This document shows positions 56,629-64,000 of a DNA stretch of 64,000 nucleotides, piece by piece. Made by a program: the position numbers and the translations under genes. The notes under the pieces are model-generated. The model was not told the DNA's origin. It saw only the letters and a program-made list of their open reading frames with translations, and searched no databases. Source of the stretch: Acinetobacter indicus CIP 110367 (GTDB lineage: Bacteria; Pseudomonadota; Gammaproteobacteria; Pseudomonadales; Moraxellaceae); assembly GCF_000488255.1 (NCBI RefSeq), contig NZ_KI530745.1, positions 434,001 through 498,000 of the forward strand. The letters run 5' to 3'. Each line of letters opens with the position of its first letter. Within the stretch, counting starts at the first letter, position 1.

Positions 56629-58833
56629 TTAGATTTGTGGATGCTGGATTTTCCAGGCGCGGTGAATCTTCTGGTTACGCTTGAAATCTGGACCAATGGT
56701 TTCATGGCTGATCTCCTGGATATCAAACAGCGCTGGCAAGGTTTCATCCATTTCAAAACCGCGATAGTTATTCGAGAAGTACAGGGTGCCTTCTGTGGTT
56801 AAACGGTTCATGGCGCGTTTAATTAGCGAGACATGGTCACGTTGTACATCAAAGGTGCCGTAGAATTTTTTCGAATTGGAGAAGGTTGGCGGATCAATAA
56901 AGATCAGGTCATATTGCTCATGACCTTCTTTTAGCCACTCAAAACAGTCGCTGGCAAAGAACTGGTGTTGTTCATCGGTATGGTCGACGGTTAAGCCGTT
57001 TAAGACAAAGTTTTCTTTGGACCAGTTTAAATAGGTGTTGGACAAGTCCACACTGGTGGTACTGGCCGCGCCGCCTAAAGCGGCATGCAAACTCGCCGTT
57101 GATGTATAGCTGTACAGATTGAGGAAATGCTTGCCTTTAGCTTCTTTGGCAATGCGTAAACGAATCTGACGATGGTCCAGGAATAGGCCGGTATCCAGAT
57201 AGTCGGTGAGGTTAACCAGAATCTTGGCCTGACCCTCCTGCACAATAAAGCGTTTCGATGCGGTACTTTGTTTGGTGTACTGGTTTTTACCTTCCTGACG
57301 GGCACGGGTTTTAATAAACACGGCATCACGGCCTAAACCGGTCACGGCACGAATCGCTTGCAGCGCCAGGTTAAAGCGTTTTTTTGCTTTTTCAGGATCA
57401 ATTTTCTTCGGTGGTGCATATTCCTGCACATGCAGACGATCACCATATAAATCGACCGCGACATTAAAGTCCGGTAAATCTGCATCGTATAAACGCAGAC
57501 AATAGACGTTTTCTTTAACCGTCCATTTCTTTAAGGCCTGCATGTTTTTTTGCAGACGGTTGGTAAAGTCTTCGGCACCTTCAATCGGTTCAAACTGCTG
57601 TGGCTGCCAGTCGGCCAGGAATGGTTTTACTACTGCCGATGGTTTGACCGTACCAAAACGAATGTAAATTGGCAGCTTACCATTCATTAAACGCAAGGTT
57701 TGCGGCTCATTAAATGCCAGCACATCGGCCTGTTCCACCTGGGCTGCAATGACAGCAGCAGACTGGTTCGGGAAATGTTTTTGTAGCAGGGCAGACAGAC
57801 CTAAATACAAGGCACGGTTCGAGGCTTTATCACCCAGACGCTCACCATACGGCGGGTTGGTCACCACAAAGGCAGTTTTGCCTTCGGCCTGAAAATCTGG
57901 CCAGTCTGACAAGGTGCGTTCTTCAATCTGGATATGATCGAGCAGACGTTCAAAACCGGCGGCAATAATATTCTGTTTGGTGGCTTTGACTGCTTCCCAG
58001 TCGGCATCAAAAGCATAAAATTTTGGCAGTGGTTGTTCCAGTGCCTGTTGATGACGCTCAGCCGCCTCTGCCTTTAATGACATCCACAGTTCATGGTCAT
58101 GGCCATTCCAGCCATTAAAGCCGAAACGACGCACCAGCCCCGGCGCACGGTCGGTTAAAATCAGCAGGGATTCAATAATAAAGGTGCCTGAACCACACAT
58201 CGGGTCCAGAATAATGTCCGGATTTTTTTCTTTGAGTTTGGCTTTTTGCAAAATTGCCGCGGCCAGGTTTTCTTTAATTGGCGCATCGGTCATAAAACGG
58301 CGGTAGCCACGTTTATGTAGCGAATCCCCGGACAAGTCGAGACAATAGGTATGCTCGGTTTTGCCGGCCAGAATATAGAGGGTAATTTCCGGTTGCTTGG
58401 TGTCAATACTTGGACGGCGGCCTACCGCTTCCATAAAGGAATCGACCACACCATCTTTGGCGCGTAAGGTGGCAAACTGGGTATTGACCTTGATTTCACG
58501 TTCCACATGCAGGCGAATGGCAAAGGTGCTTTGTGGTGCAAAAATCAGTGACCAGTCGAAGCTGATTGCACCTTCATAAAGCTCTTCAGCCACATCACGT
58601 GCGTCGTGATGGCGTTCCAGCTCATAAGTATGAATTGGCATTAAGACACGGGAAGCCAAACGTGACCACATACAAATGCGATACGCCTGTTCCAAGCTGC
58701 CTTTGAAAATTAAACGACCCGGTAAACGTTCAATATTTTGAACCCCTAAACCTTCTAATTCCTCTTGAAGCAAGGTTTCAAGTCCATCTGCACAGGTGAC
58801 CCAGTATGTAGAAAGACGCGGTTTCGAATGCAT
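56629..58833 (-). CDS. rlmL: 23S rRNA m2G2445/m7G2069 methyltransferase RlmKL
   Basis: The 734-residue bifunctional rRNA methyltransferase starts with a THUMP domain (about 1-160, YWVTCADGLETLLQEELEGL). The RlmL catalytic domain with VVTNPPYGERLGD at about 320 and DPMCGSGTFIIESL follows, then the RlmK domain (about 480-734) with NLYSYTSTASLHAALGGA and FIDPPTFSNSKKFYG. It makes m2G2445 and m7G2069 in 23S rRNA. Start set at 58833 (MHSKPRLSTY); the in-frame extension to 58917 is not conserved-looking. Confidence 0.96.
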   Translation of the reverse strand: MHSKPRLSTYWVTCADGLETLLQEELEGLGVQNIERLPGRLIFKGSLEQAYRICMWSRLASRVLMPIHTYELERHHDARDVAEELYEGAISFDWSLIFAPQSTFAIRLHVEREIKVNTQFATLRAKDGVVDSFMEAVGRRPSIDTKQPEITLYILAGKTEHTYCLDLSGDSLHKRGYRRFMTDAPIKENLAAAILQKAKLKEKNPDIILDPMCGSGTFIIESLLILTDRAPGLVRRFGFNGWNGHDHELWMSLKAEAAERHQQALEQPLPKFYAFDADWEAVKATKQNIIAAGFERLLDHIQIEERTLSDWPDFQAEGKTAFVVTNPPYGERLGDKASNRALYLGLSALLQKHFPNQSAAVIAAQVEQADVLAFNEPQTLRLMNGKLPIYIRFGTVKPSAVVKPFLADWQPQQFEPIEGAEDFTNRLQKNMQALKKWTVKENVYCLRLYDADLPDFNVAVDLYGDRLHVQEYAPPKKIDPEKAKKRFNLALQAIRAVTGLGRDAVFIKTRARQEGKNQYTKQSTASKRFIVQEGQAKILVNLTDYLDTGLFLDHRQIRLRIAKEAKGKHFLNLYSYTSTASLHAALGGAASTTSVDLSNTYLNWSKENFVLNGLTVDHTDEQHQFFASDCFEWLKEGHEQYDLIFIDPPTFSNSKKFYGTFDVQRDHVSLIKRAMNRLTTEGTLYFSNNYRGFEMDETLPALFDIQEISHETIGPDFKRNQKIHRAWKIQHPQI

Positions 58834-59048
58834 GTAAATTTCCAAAAGCAACAAAGCAATCTGATATTTTAACGTATTTTCACGGCTTTGGGCGGATGTT
58901 GTGCTGAAGATATACAAGATTTATTTGTACTAAAACCCCTTCAAATTGATTCATTTTCTGTGCTTCCTAGCGGTTGGTATACATTTTGCACAATAAATAA
59001 TGATAACGAAAAATGACCTTAATTTTAAAATTGGAGAACGGGGAAAAT

Positions 59049-59390
59049 ATGCGAGTCGAAAGCAGTGATCAGTTAATTGCCCATAATGAAGCCTTTTCAG
59101 TGGCCACCTTATTGTATACACGTTTACGCCGGGTCAGCGGCAGGGTAATTGATGCCTTGTATCTGGTCGATCATCCGGGCTATGCCAAAGATGTGATTGA
59201 GCTGGCTTTAGCCACCGGAGATGCTGAATTAAGCCGTTATGCCGAACGGCTGACCAGGCTACTGGATTTAAATGCACCGTTGCTGAACCCGCTAGATGAG
59301 GTCATCGACGAACAGGTTGAACCCGAAATTACCGAGGAAGAGATTTACCGGGCACAGGTGTCGCATCATTATATTGGTGCCTTGCGTTAA
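59049..59390 (+). CDS. hypothetical protein
   Basis: The 113-residue predicted soluble helical protein begins MRVESSDQLIAHNEAFSVA and has an acidic C-terminus rich in Glu (DEVIDEQVEPEITEEEIYR). No family is recognised and there is no signal peptide or membrane segment. The start at 59049 follows GGGGAAAAT; a longer reading from 59013 lacks a ribosome binding site. It lies alone between rlmKL, divergent, and pyrB. Confidence 0.6.
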   Translation: MRVESSDQLIAHNEAFSVATLLYTRLRRVSGRVIDALYLVDHPGYAKDVIELALATGDAELSRYAERLTRLLDLNAPLLNPLDEVIDEQVEPEITEEEIYRAQVSHHYIGALR

Positions 59391-59590
59391 AACCACCATC
59401 ATCCAGATCAACAAGCTCTCGATTCTGGGGGCTTTTTTATCTATCATCCAAAAATAGCCTAAGCAATATTGACTAAAACCGGTTGAATTATCCTGTTGAA
59501 TTTATGGTAATGATTGAAGAAAACTTGATTCCTTGGCAGGAAAAGGGCTTTAAATGTTGAAATCTTCAGCGCCATCTTGGGGGAATCTCT

Positions 59591-59613
59591 GTATAATACG
59601 TTGACTTAACGTA
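59591..59613 (+). promoter_or_regulatory. pyrB promoter -10 with overlapping inverted repeat
   Basis: TATAAT at 59592-59597 is a perfect -10; no good -35 is seen at 17 bp. From 59596 an inverted repeat ATACGTT, 5 bp, AACGTAT covers the likely transcription start, ending just before the ribosome binding site AAGGA. Could be an operator or a leader hairpin. Confidence 0.55.
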
Positions 59614-59626
59614 TAAGGAATCTCTC

Positions 59627-60643
59627 ATGCACTTGGCGGCATTGCATACTCCGAGCCAGATTCAACTCAATAAAGATGGAAATCTAAAACATTTCATCAC
59701 CATCGAAGGGCTTTCCAAACAAACCCTCACCAAAATTTTGGACACCGCGCAGTCCTTTTTTAATGACCAAAATCAGCTGATCACCAACAACCTGCTGGAA
59801 GGTCGTACGGTTATGAACCTGTTTTTTGAGAATTCAACCCGTACCCGTACCACCTTTGAAGCTGCAGCCAAACGTCTTTCGGCCAACGTGCTTAACATTG
59901 ACATTGCCCGTTCCAGTACCTCTAAAGGCGAAACCCTGCGCGATACGCTGTGGAATTTAGAAGCCATGGCCGCCGATATTTTTGTGGTGCGTCATTCCTC
60001 TTCAGGTGCAGCGCATTTTATTGCCAAGGATGTCTGTCCAAATATCGCGATTATTAATGCCGGAGATGGCCGTCATGCGCATCCGACTCAAGCGATGCTG
60101 GATATGCTGACCATTCGCCGTGAAACCAAAAAAGACTTTGCCGACATGAGCATTGCCATTATTGGCGATATTAAACATTCACGCGTGGCACGTTCTGATG
60201 TGGCGGCGTTACAAACTTTAGGCTGTAAAGATATTCGCGTGATTGCACCGAATACCTTGCTGCCATTTGGTTTTGAAGAATACGGGGCCGATGTACGCCT
60301 GTTTAATAAAATGGAAGATGGCATCCGTGACTGTGATGTGATTATTACCTTGCGTATCCAGAATGAACGGATTGATTCACCGGCGCTGTCCTCACCGGCA
60401 GAATTCTACAAAATGTATGGCCTGAACAAAGAGCGTCTGGCGCTGGCCAAACCGGATTGTATCGTGATGCACCCGGGACCGATGAACCGGGGTGTGGAAA
60501 TTGATTCCAGCATTGCCGATGGTCCGCAATCGGTGATTTTAAATCAGGTGACCAATGGTATTGCGGTGCGTATGGCTGTGCTGGCACTGGCGATGCAGGG
60601 TCAACTGCAGGAACAAGGTTTAATTGAAGCGATTGCGGTATAA
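59627..60643 (+). CDS. pyrB: aspartate carbamoyltransferase catalytic subunit
   Basis: The 338-residue enzyme makes carbamoyl-aspartate in pyrimidine synthesis. Carbamoyl-phosphate site: [12 protein letters not shown] at about residues 67-78; aspartate domain: [14 protein letters not shown] and [15 protein letters not shown]. The pyrC-like gene begins 10 bp after its stop, the arrangement of the large class A complex in Pseudomonas, where the non-catalytic dihydroorotase homologue is needed to assemble PyrB. No pyrI is present. Confidence 0.97.
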   Translation: MHLAALHTPSQIQLNKDGNLKHFITIEGLSKQTLTKILDTAQSFFNDQNQLITNNLLEGRTVMNLFFENSTRTRTTFEAAAKRLSANVLNIDIARSSTSKGETLRDTLWNLEAMAADIFVVRHSSSGAAHFIAKDVCPNIAIINAGDGRHAHPTQAMLDMLTIRRETKKDFADMSIAIIGDIKHSRVARSDVAALQTLGCKDIRVIAPNTLLPFGFEEYGADVRLFNKMEDGIRDCDVIITLRIQNERIDSPALSSPAEFYKMYGLNKERLALAKPDCIVMHPGPMNRGVEIDSSIADGPQSVILNQVTNGIAVRMAVLALAMQGQLQEQGLIEAIAV

Positions 60644-60653
60644 GGAATCAGTC

Positions 60654-61889
60654 ATGCGTATTGTAAAAATTGAAAATGTCCGCGTTCTTAATCCAATGCA
60701 AAAGACTGATCGCGTGCAAACGGTATATCTGGAAAATGGCAAGCTGGTTGCAGAAACAGCAGATGTGACTGAAACCATTGATGGACAAGGCAAATGGCTG
60801 ATGCCAACCATGGTTGATCTGTGCGCGCGGATGCGTGAACCGGGTCAGCAGCAGCATGGTACTTTAAAATCTGAAGGCAAGGCGGCACGTGAAAACGGTA
60901 TTCTGCACGTGTTTACCCCACCAGATTCCAAGCCGATTGTGCAGGACAATGGTGCTTTGATTCACGGTCTGGTCGAAAAAGCCATGCTGGATGGTGGTAT
61001 TTATTTACAGGTGATTGGCGCACAAACCCAAGGCTTGCAAGGCAAACAGCCTGCCAATATGGCCGGTCTGAAAAAGGGCGGCTGTACTGCAGTTTCCAAT
61101 GCCAATGCATCCTTTGCTGATGATGATGTCGTGATTCGCACGCTGGAATATGCAGCCGGTCTGGACCTGACCGTGGTGTTCTATGCTGAAGAACCGCAAA
61201 TTGCCAAAGATGGCTGTGTGCATGAAGGCTTTATTGCTTCACGTCAGGGCTTGCCTATGATTCCGGCGCTGGCCGAAACCGTAGCCATTGCCAAATACCT
61301 GTTGATGATTGAAGCGACCAAAGTCCGTGCGCATTTCGGTTTACTGTCCTGTGGCGCTTCGGTCGAGCTGATTAAAATTGCCAAAGAAAAAGGCCTGCCA
61401 GTAACCTGTGATGTGGCGATGCATCAGCTGCATTTAACCGATCAGGTGATTGATGGCTTTAACTCGCTGGCGCATGTGCGTCCACCGCTACGTGCTGAAA
61501 AAGACAAAGAATTGCTGCGTCAGGGCTTAAAAGATGGCGTAATTGATGCGATCTGTACCCATCATGAACCCTTAAGCAGTTCGGCCAAAATGGCACCGTT
61601 TGCTGAAACCTTACCGGGCTTTACCGCTTTTGATACCTTTGTGCCCTTGGGTGTGCAACTGGTTGAGGAAGGTCTGTTCAGTCCATTGGAATGGGTGCAT
61701 ACCGTGACACTGGCACCGGCGACGGTTGCGCAAATGGCAGATCGCTGGATGCAGGAAGCTGGCTGGATTCTGGTCGATCCTGAACTGGAGTGGACGCTGG
61801 ACAAAGACAGCATTCTGTCCCAAGGCAAGAATACACCGCTGATTCAGCAAACCGTGAAAGGCAAGGTAATTCAGACTTTCCTGGCCTAA
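60654..61889 (+). CDS. non-catalytic dihydroorotase-like subunit (PyrC', PyrX)
   Basis: The 411-residue amidohydrolase-fold protein in operon with pyrB. The metal-binding HxH of active dihydroorotases is replaced (VDLCARMREPGQQ has Cys-Ala-Arg where His-x-His-x-Arg is expected), so dihydroorotase activity is not expected. Homologues in Pseudomonas form a dodecamer with PyrB and are required for its activity. The RxPG and AICTHHEPLSSSAK segments remain. The start at 60654 follows AAGGAATC at the end of pyrB. Confidence 0.93.
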   Translation: MRIVKIENVRVLNPMQKTDRVQTVYLENGKLVAETADVTETIDGQGKWLMPTMVDLCARMREPGQQQHGTLKSEGKAARENGILHVFTPPDSKPIVQDNGALIHGLVEKAMLDGGIYLQVIGAQTQGLQGKQPANMAGLKKGGCTAVSNANASFADDDVVIRTLEYAAGLDLTVVFYAEEPQIAKDGCVHEGFIASRQGLPMIPALAETVAIAKYLLMIEATKVRAHFGLLSCGASVELIKIAKEKGLPVTCDVAMHQLHLTDQVIDGFNSLAHVRPPLRAEKDKELLRQGLKDGVIDAICTHHEPLSSSAKMAPFAETLPGFTAFDTFVPLGVQLVEEGLFSPLEWVHTVTLAPATVAQMADRWMQEAGWILVDPELEWTLDKDSILSQGKNTPLIQQTVKGKVIQTFLA

Positions 61890-61904
61890 ATTCACCTGTT
61901 CAAG

Positions 61905-61927
61905 AGCCAGCATTTGCTGGCTTTTTT
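61905..61927 (+). terminator. terminator of pyrB-pyrC'
   Basis: Stem AGCCAGC/GCTGGCT with loop ATTT, then TTTTTTA. Confidence 0.92.
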
Positions 61928-62037
61928 ATGTTTTAATTTAAGTACATAAAGAAAAATACAATTATTTACAACGTCTAAAAAATGACCAGATACACTAAAA
62001 AATGCGAGTAGAACAATGACAAAAATGAGGCCATATC

Positions 62038-63492
62038 ATGCAAACCAGATTGATAGAATTATTGAAAAATAGCGTGTCATCCATTGTGCTAGACGGGGAA
62101 ACGGATTACCTCATTGAGAAAAACCGTGCCTTAAATGATTTTTATCCGGTATTTTTATCGGTGTTAAGACACCGGCCATCCCTCATTGACAGCCTGAGAA
62201 ATCAGCTTAATCCGCGGCTGGCTGAAATTTTTGGTACTAACCTGAACCTGAAACAGCAGTTTCTGGAATTTAGCCGCGGTCAGGCGCCGGCAGATGAAAT
62301 TGAATCTATCCTGAACCGGGCCATCGTACCAACCTTAGGTTTTTTAGAAAGCGAGGCCGGCTCGACCGATCCTGAGGCGATTGTGCATTTGCTTGATCAG
62401 CATATGCCGGACATTCAGGCTGCTTTGCCGGAATGGGCCGCTGCGCTGCTGGCCGGTTTGGGCGTCAATGCCACTGCCGGGCAGACTATTCATCAGGCGC
62501 CTGAGTTATATGAAGAGGTGCCAGAGCAGAAGCGCTCGCCGTGGGTACCGATTCTGATTTTTATTATTCTGGCATTGTTACTGGCCTTTTTATTTAAAGC
62601 CTGTTCTGACCGTAATGAAGAAGAGGTGCCTGTTACCCAGGCAGCAGCGACGGAACCGGCCTATTTGCAGGTCAATACCGGTTCCAATGGCGATCTGGTC
62701 ACCTGTCAGTTGTATCTGAACAATCCGGCTTATACCGACATTCTGCAAACAGAAGTTAAACGGATTTTTAACCATCCGACAGGTTGTGGGGTGAATAGCG
62801 CCAGTAATTATCATAGTGAATTTATTGATCAGGATGTGATTCCAACGGCATTGAAAATCCTGAAAGATGTGTCGAATACCAATATGACCTGGATGGGTGA
62901 GCAGATTGCGATTCAGTCCACCAATCCGGCAGATGCGCAGCGTGTGGCCAATCAGCTGCGTCCTTTGGCCAAGAATATGACCATTACGGTGCAGCAGGAT
63001 CTCGATGTACAGACCGTCACACCAGCGACCACGACCGCAGCACAAGCCTTGGCCGTGATTAACCCGGATAATATTCAGGCGCTGGATGTCGCCACAGCCT
63101 TAAATCTGGAGGCGATTCATTTTGAGTCGGCATCTTCGACTGTACCGGAAGCCAATCAGCCAATTCTGGATCAGGCTGCGGCCTTAATCCAGCGTGCGCC
63201 GCATGTACATTTGACCATTAAAGGCCATACCGATGCAGTAGGCAGCAATGAAGCCAATAATCTGTTGTCCTTACGCCGTGCTGAAGCGGTACGTGATTAT
63301 CTGGTGCAGCGTGGGGTTGATCCTTCACAGTTACAGGCCGTGGGGTATGGCCAGCAACAGCCGATGGAACCAAATGCAACCCCAGAAGGGCAGTTCCAGA
63401 ACCGTCGTATTGAGTTTGAAGTATTAAATACAGAAACCGGGGTGGTACGTGCGGTTGATGATCAGGGCATTGTCGAGAAGAAAGCAGAGTAA
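62038..63492 (+). CDS. inner-membrane-anchored OmpA-domain protein
   Basis: The 484-residue protein has an N-terminal cytoplasmic helical part (about 1-165, DUF937-like in feel but not certain). One transmembrane helix follows (about 168-188, ILIFIILALLLAFLF), then a periplasmic linker and a C-terminal OmpA/MotB peptidoglycan-binding domain (about 355-470; IHFESASSTVPEANQPIL, IKGHTDAVGSNEANN, LSLRRAEAV, QNRRIEFEV). The middle region (about 215-325) resembles BON-type folds. It should link inner membrane to cell wall; the role is unknown. Confidence 0.82.
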   Translation: MQTRLIELLKNSVSSIVLDGETDYLIEKNRALNDFYPVFLSVLRHRPSLIDSLRNQLNPRLAEIFGTNLNLKQQFLEFSRGQAPADEIESILNRAIVPTLGFLESEAGSTDPEAIVHLLDQHMPDIQAALPEWAAALLAGLGVNATAGQTIHQAPELYEEVPEQKRSPWVPILIFIILALLLAFLFKACSDRNEEEVPVTQAAATEPAYLQVNTGSNGDLVTCQLYLNNPAYTDILQTEVKRIFNHPTGCGVNSASNYHSEFIDQDVIPTALKILKDVSNTNMTWMGEQIAIQSTNPADAQRVANQLRPLAKNMTITVQQDLDVQTVTPATTTAAQALAVINPDNIQALDVATALNLEAIHFESASSTVPEANQPILDQAAALIQRAPHVHLTIKGHTDAVGSNEANNLLSLRRAEAVRDYLVQRGVDPSQLQAVGYGQQQPMEPNATPEGQFQNRRIEFEVLNTETGVVRAVDDQGIVEKKAE

Positions 63493-63510
63493 GTTCGGTT
63501 AAGGGAATAG

Positions 63511-63537
63511 AAAAGGACGACTTGAAGTCGTCCTTTT
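63511..63537 (+). terminator. terminator of the OmpA-domain gene
   Basis: Long stem AAAAGGACGACT/AGTCGTCCTTTT with loop TGA, ending in TTTT; also readable from the minus strand for the CoA-transferase gene. Confidence 0.85.
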
Positions 63538-63612
63538 GGGTTTAGTTGAATAGCAGAGGTAGAAGTGGGGATGTATTCACGACCATCCGATGCCCGTTTT
63601 TAAAACCAGCCA

Positions 63613-64000
63613 TTAAGCTGCATTACGTATTAAAGGCACCCCGGTGACTTTCTGGATTTCATCAAAACTGACCTCCGGTGCCAGTTCCACCAGCTGCACG
63701 CCGGTTGGGGTAATATCCAGAACGCCCAAATCGGTAATTACGCGATGAACCACGGCTTTACCGGTCAGCGGCAGGCTACACTGTGAAACGATTTTAGGTG
63801 TCCCATCTTTGGCGCAGTGTTCCATCAACACCACCACTTTTTGCACACCTGCGACCAGGTCCATGGCACCGCCCATACCTTTGACTTTTTTGCCCGGAAT
63901 CATCCAGTTGGCCAGATCGCCCTGTTCAGAGACTTCCATGGCCCCCAGAATGGCAATATTGACATGGCCGCCACGGATCATGGCAAAAGAGTCTGCGCTA
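63613..64000 (-). CDS. 3-oxoacid CoA-transferase subunit B (5' end outside window)
   Basis: About 128 C-terminal residues of a class I CoA-transferase beta subunit. [19 protein letters not shown], then [22 protein letters not shown], quoted in part as [18 protein letters not shown], and [17 protein letters not shown] are typical of ScoB/AtoA/PcaJ. The catalytic Glu lies further upstream, outside the window. The enzyme moves CoA between succinate or acetate and 3-oxoacids. The A subunit should lie to the right (inference). Whether it serves acetoacetate or beta-ketoadipate breakdown is undecided. Confidence 0.9.
   Translation of the reverse strand, partial: SADSFAMIRGGHVNIAILGAMEVSEQGDLANWMIPGKKVKGMGGAMDLVAGVQKVVVLMEHCAKDGTPKIVSQCSLPLTGKAVVHRVITDLGVLDITPTGVQLVELAPEVSFDEIQKVTGVPLIRNAA

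Overview
The window looks like a chromosomal segment of an Acinetobacter-type gammaproteobacterium (Moraxellaceae). The grounds are the housekeeping gene orders (alaS-lysC-csrA, hisZ-purA, pyrB followed by a non-catalytic pyrC-like gene, a Vfr-type crp divergent from an osmC-like gene), two tandem small secreted proteins resembling the Moraxella/Acinetobacter MCR_0457 family, and XerC/XerD sites of the kind known from Acinetobacter replicons. I judge this by recognition only; no database search was run.

Region 1 (1-5.1 kb) is the accessory part and the most interesting. A NUDIX hydrolase gene runs off the left edge. Next comes an AT-rich pair of divergent genes, an EamA transporter and an XRE-cupin regulator. 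The pair is packed between two 28-bp dif-like sites in inverted orientation (526-553 and 2099-2126), the layout of a Xer 'dif module'. Exactly 5 bp outside the XerC arm of the right-hand site sit two tandem insertion sequences of the IS1202/ISNCY type (2132-3613 and 3619-5099). They are separated only by the 5-bp direct repeat ACGCT, as if both had been targeted in turn to the same position beside the dif-like site. The second element ends almost on the stop codon of a gamma-carbonic anhydrase gene, and its outer flank does not match, suggesting a later deletion.

Region 2 (5.1-25.6 kb) is core: gamma-carbonic anhydrase, a D,D-carboxypeptidase (dacC), two small secreted paralogues, surE-nlpD, a LysR regulator, argD, grxD, a Lon-like protease, an AmpG-type permease with a large Ig-like insertion, gloA, a bile-acid-symporter-like transporter and rpmE. 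Then comes a minus-strand run epmB, a PilZ-like gene and a FimX-like REC-PAS-GGDEF-EAL gene. epmB is divergent from its substrate gene efp.

Region 3 (25.6-39.3 kb) holds cstA with a ybdD-like partner, a MoxR/DUF58/transglutaminase cluster whose end carries the promoter of a tRNA-Val(GAC) gene, small envelope proteins, a purine permease with adenine deaminase, a probable glucosylglycerate pathway pair, and rnhB.

Region 4 (39.3-64 kb) holds csrA, lysC, alaS, gap, hisZ-purA, two paralogous M48 lipoprotein metalloproteases around a small membrane protein, an aldo-keto reductase, crp/vfr, an osmC-like gene, clpB with two plausible sigma-32 promoters, rlmKL, pyrB-pyrC', an inner-membrane OmpA-domain protein and, at the right edge, a partial CoA-transferase B subunit. 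Most transcription units end in clear intrinsic terminators, many shared by convergent genes.
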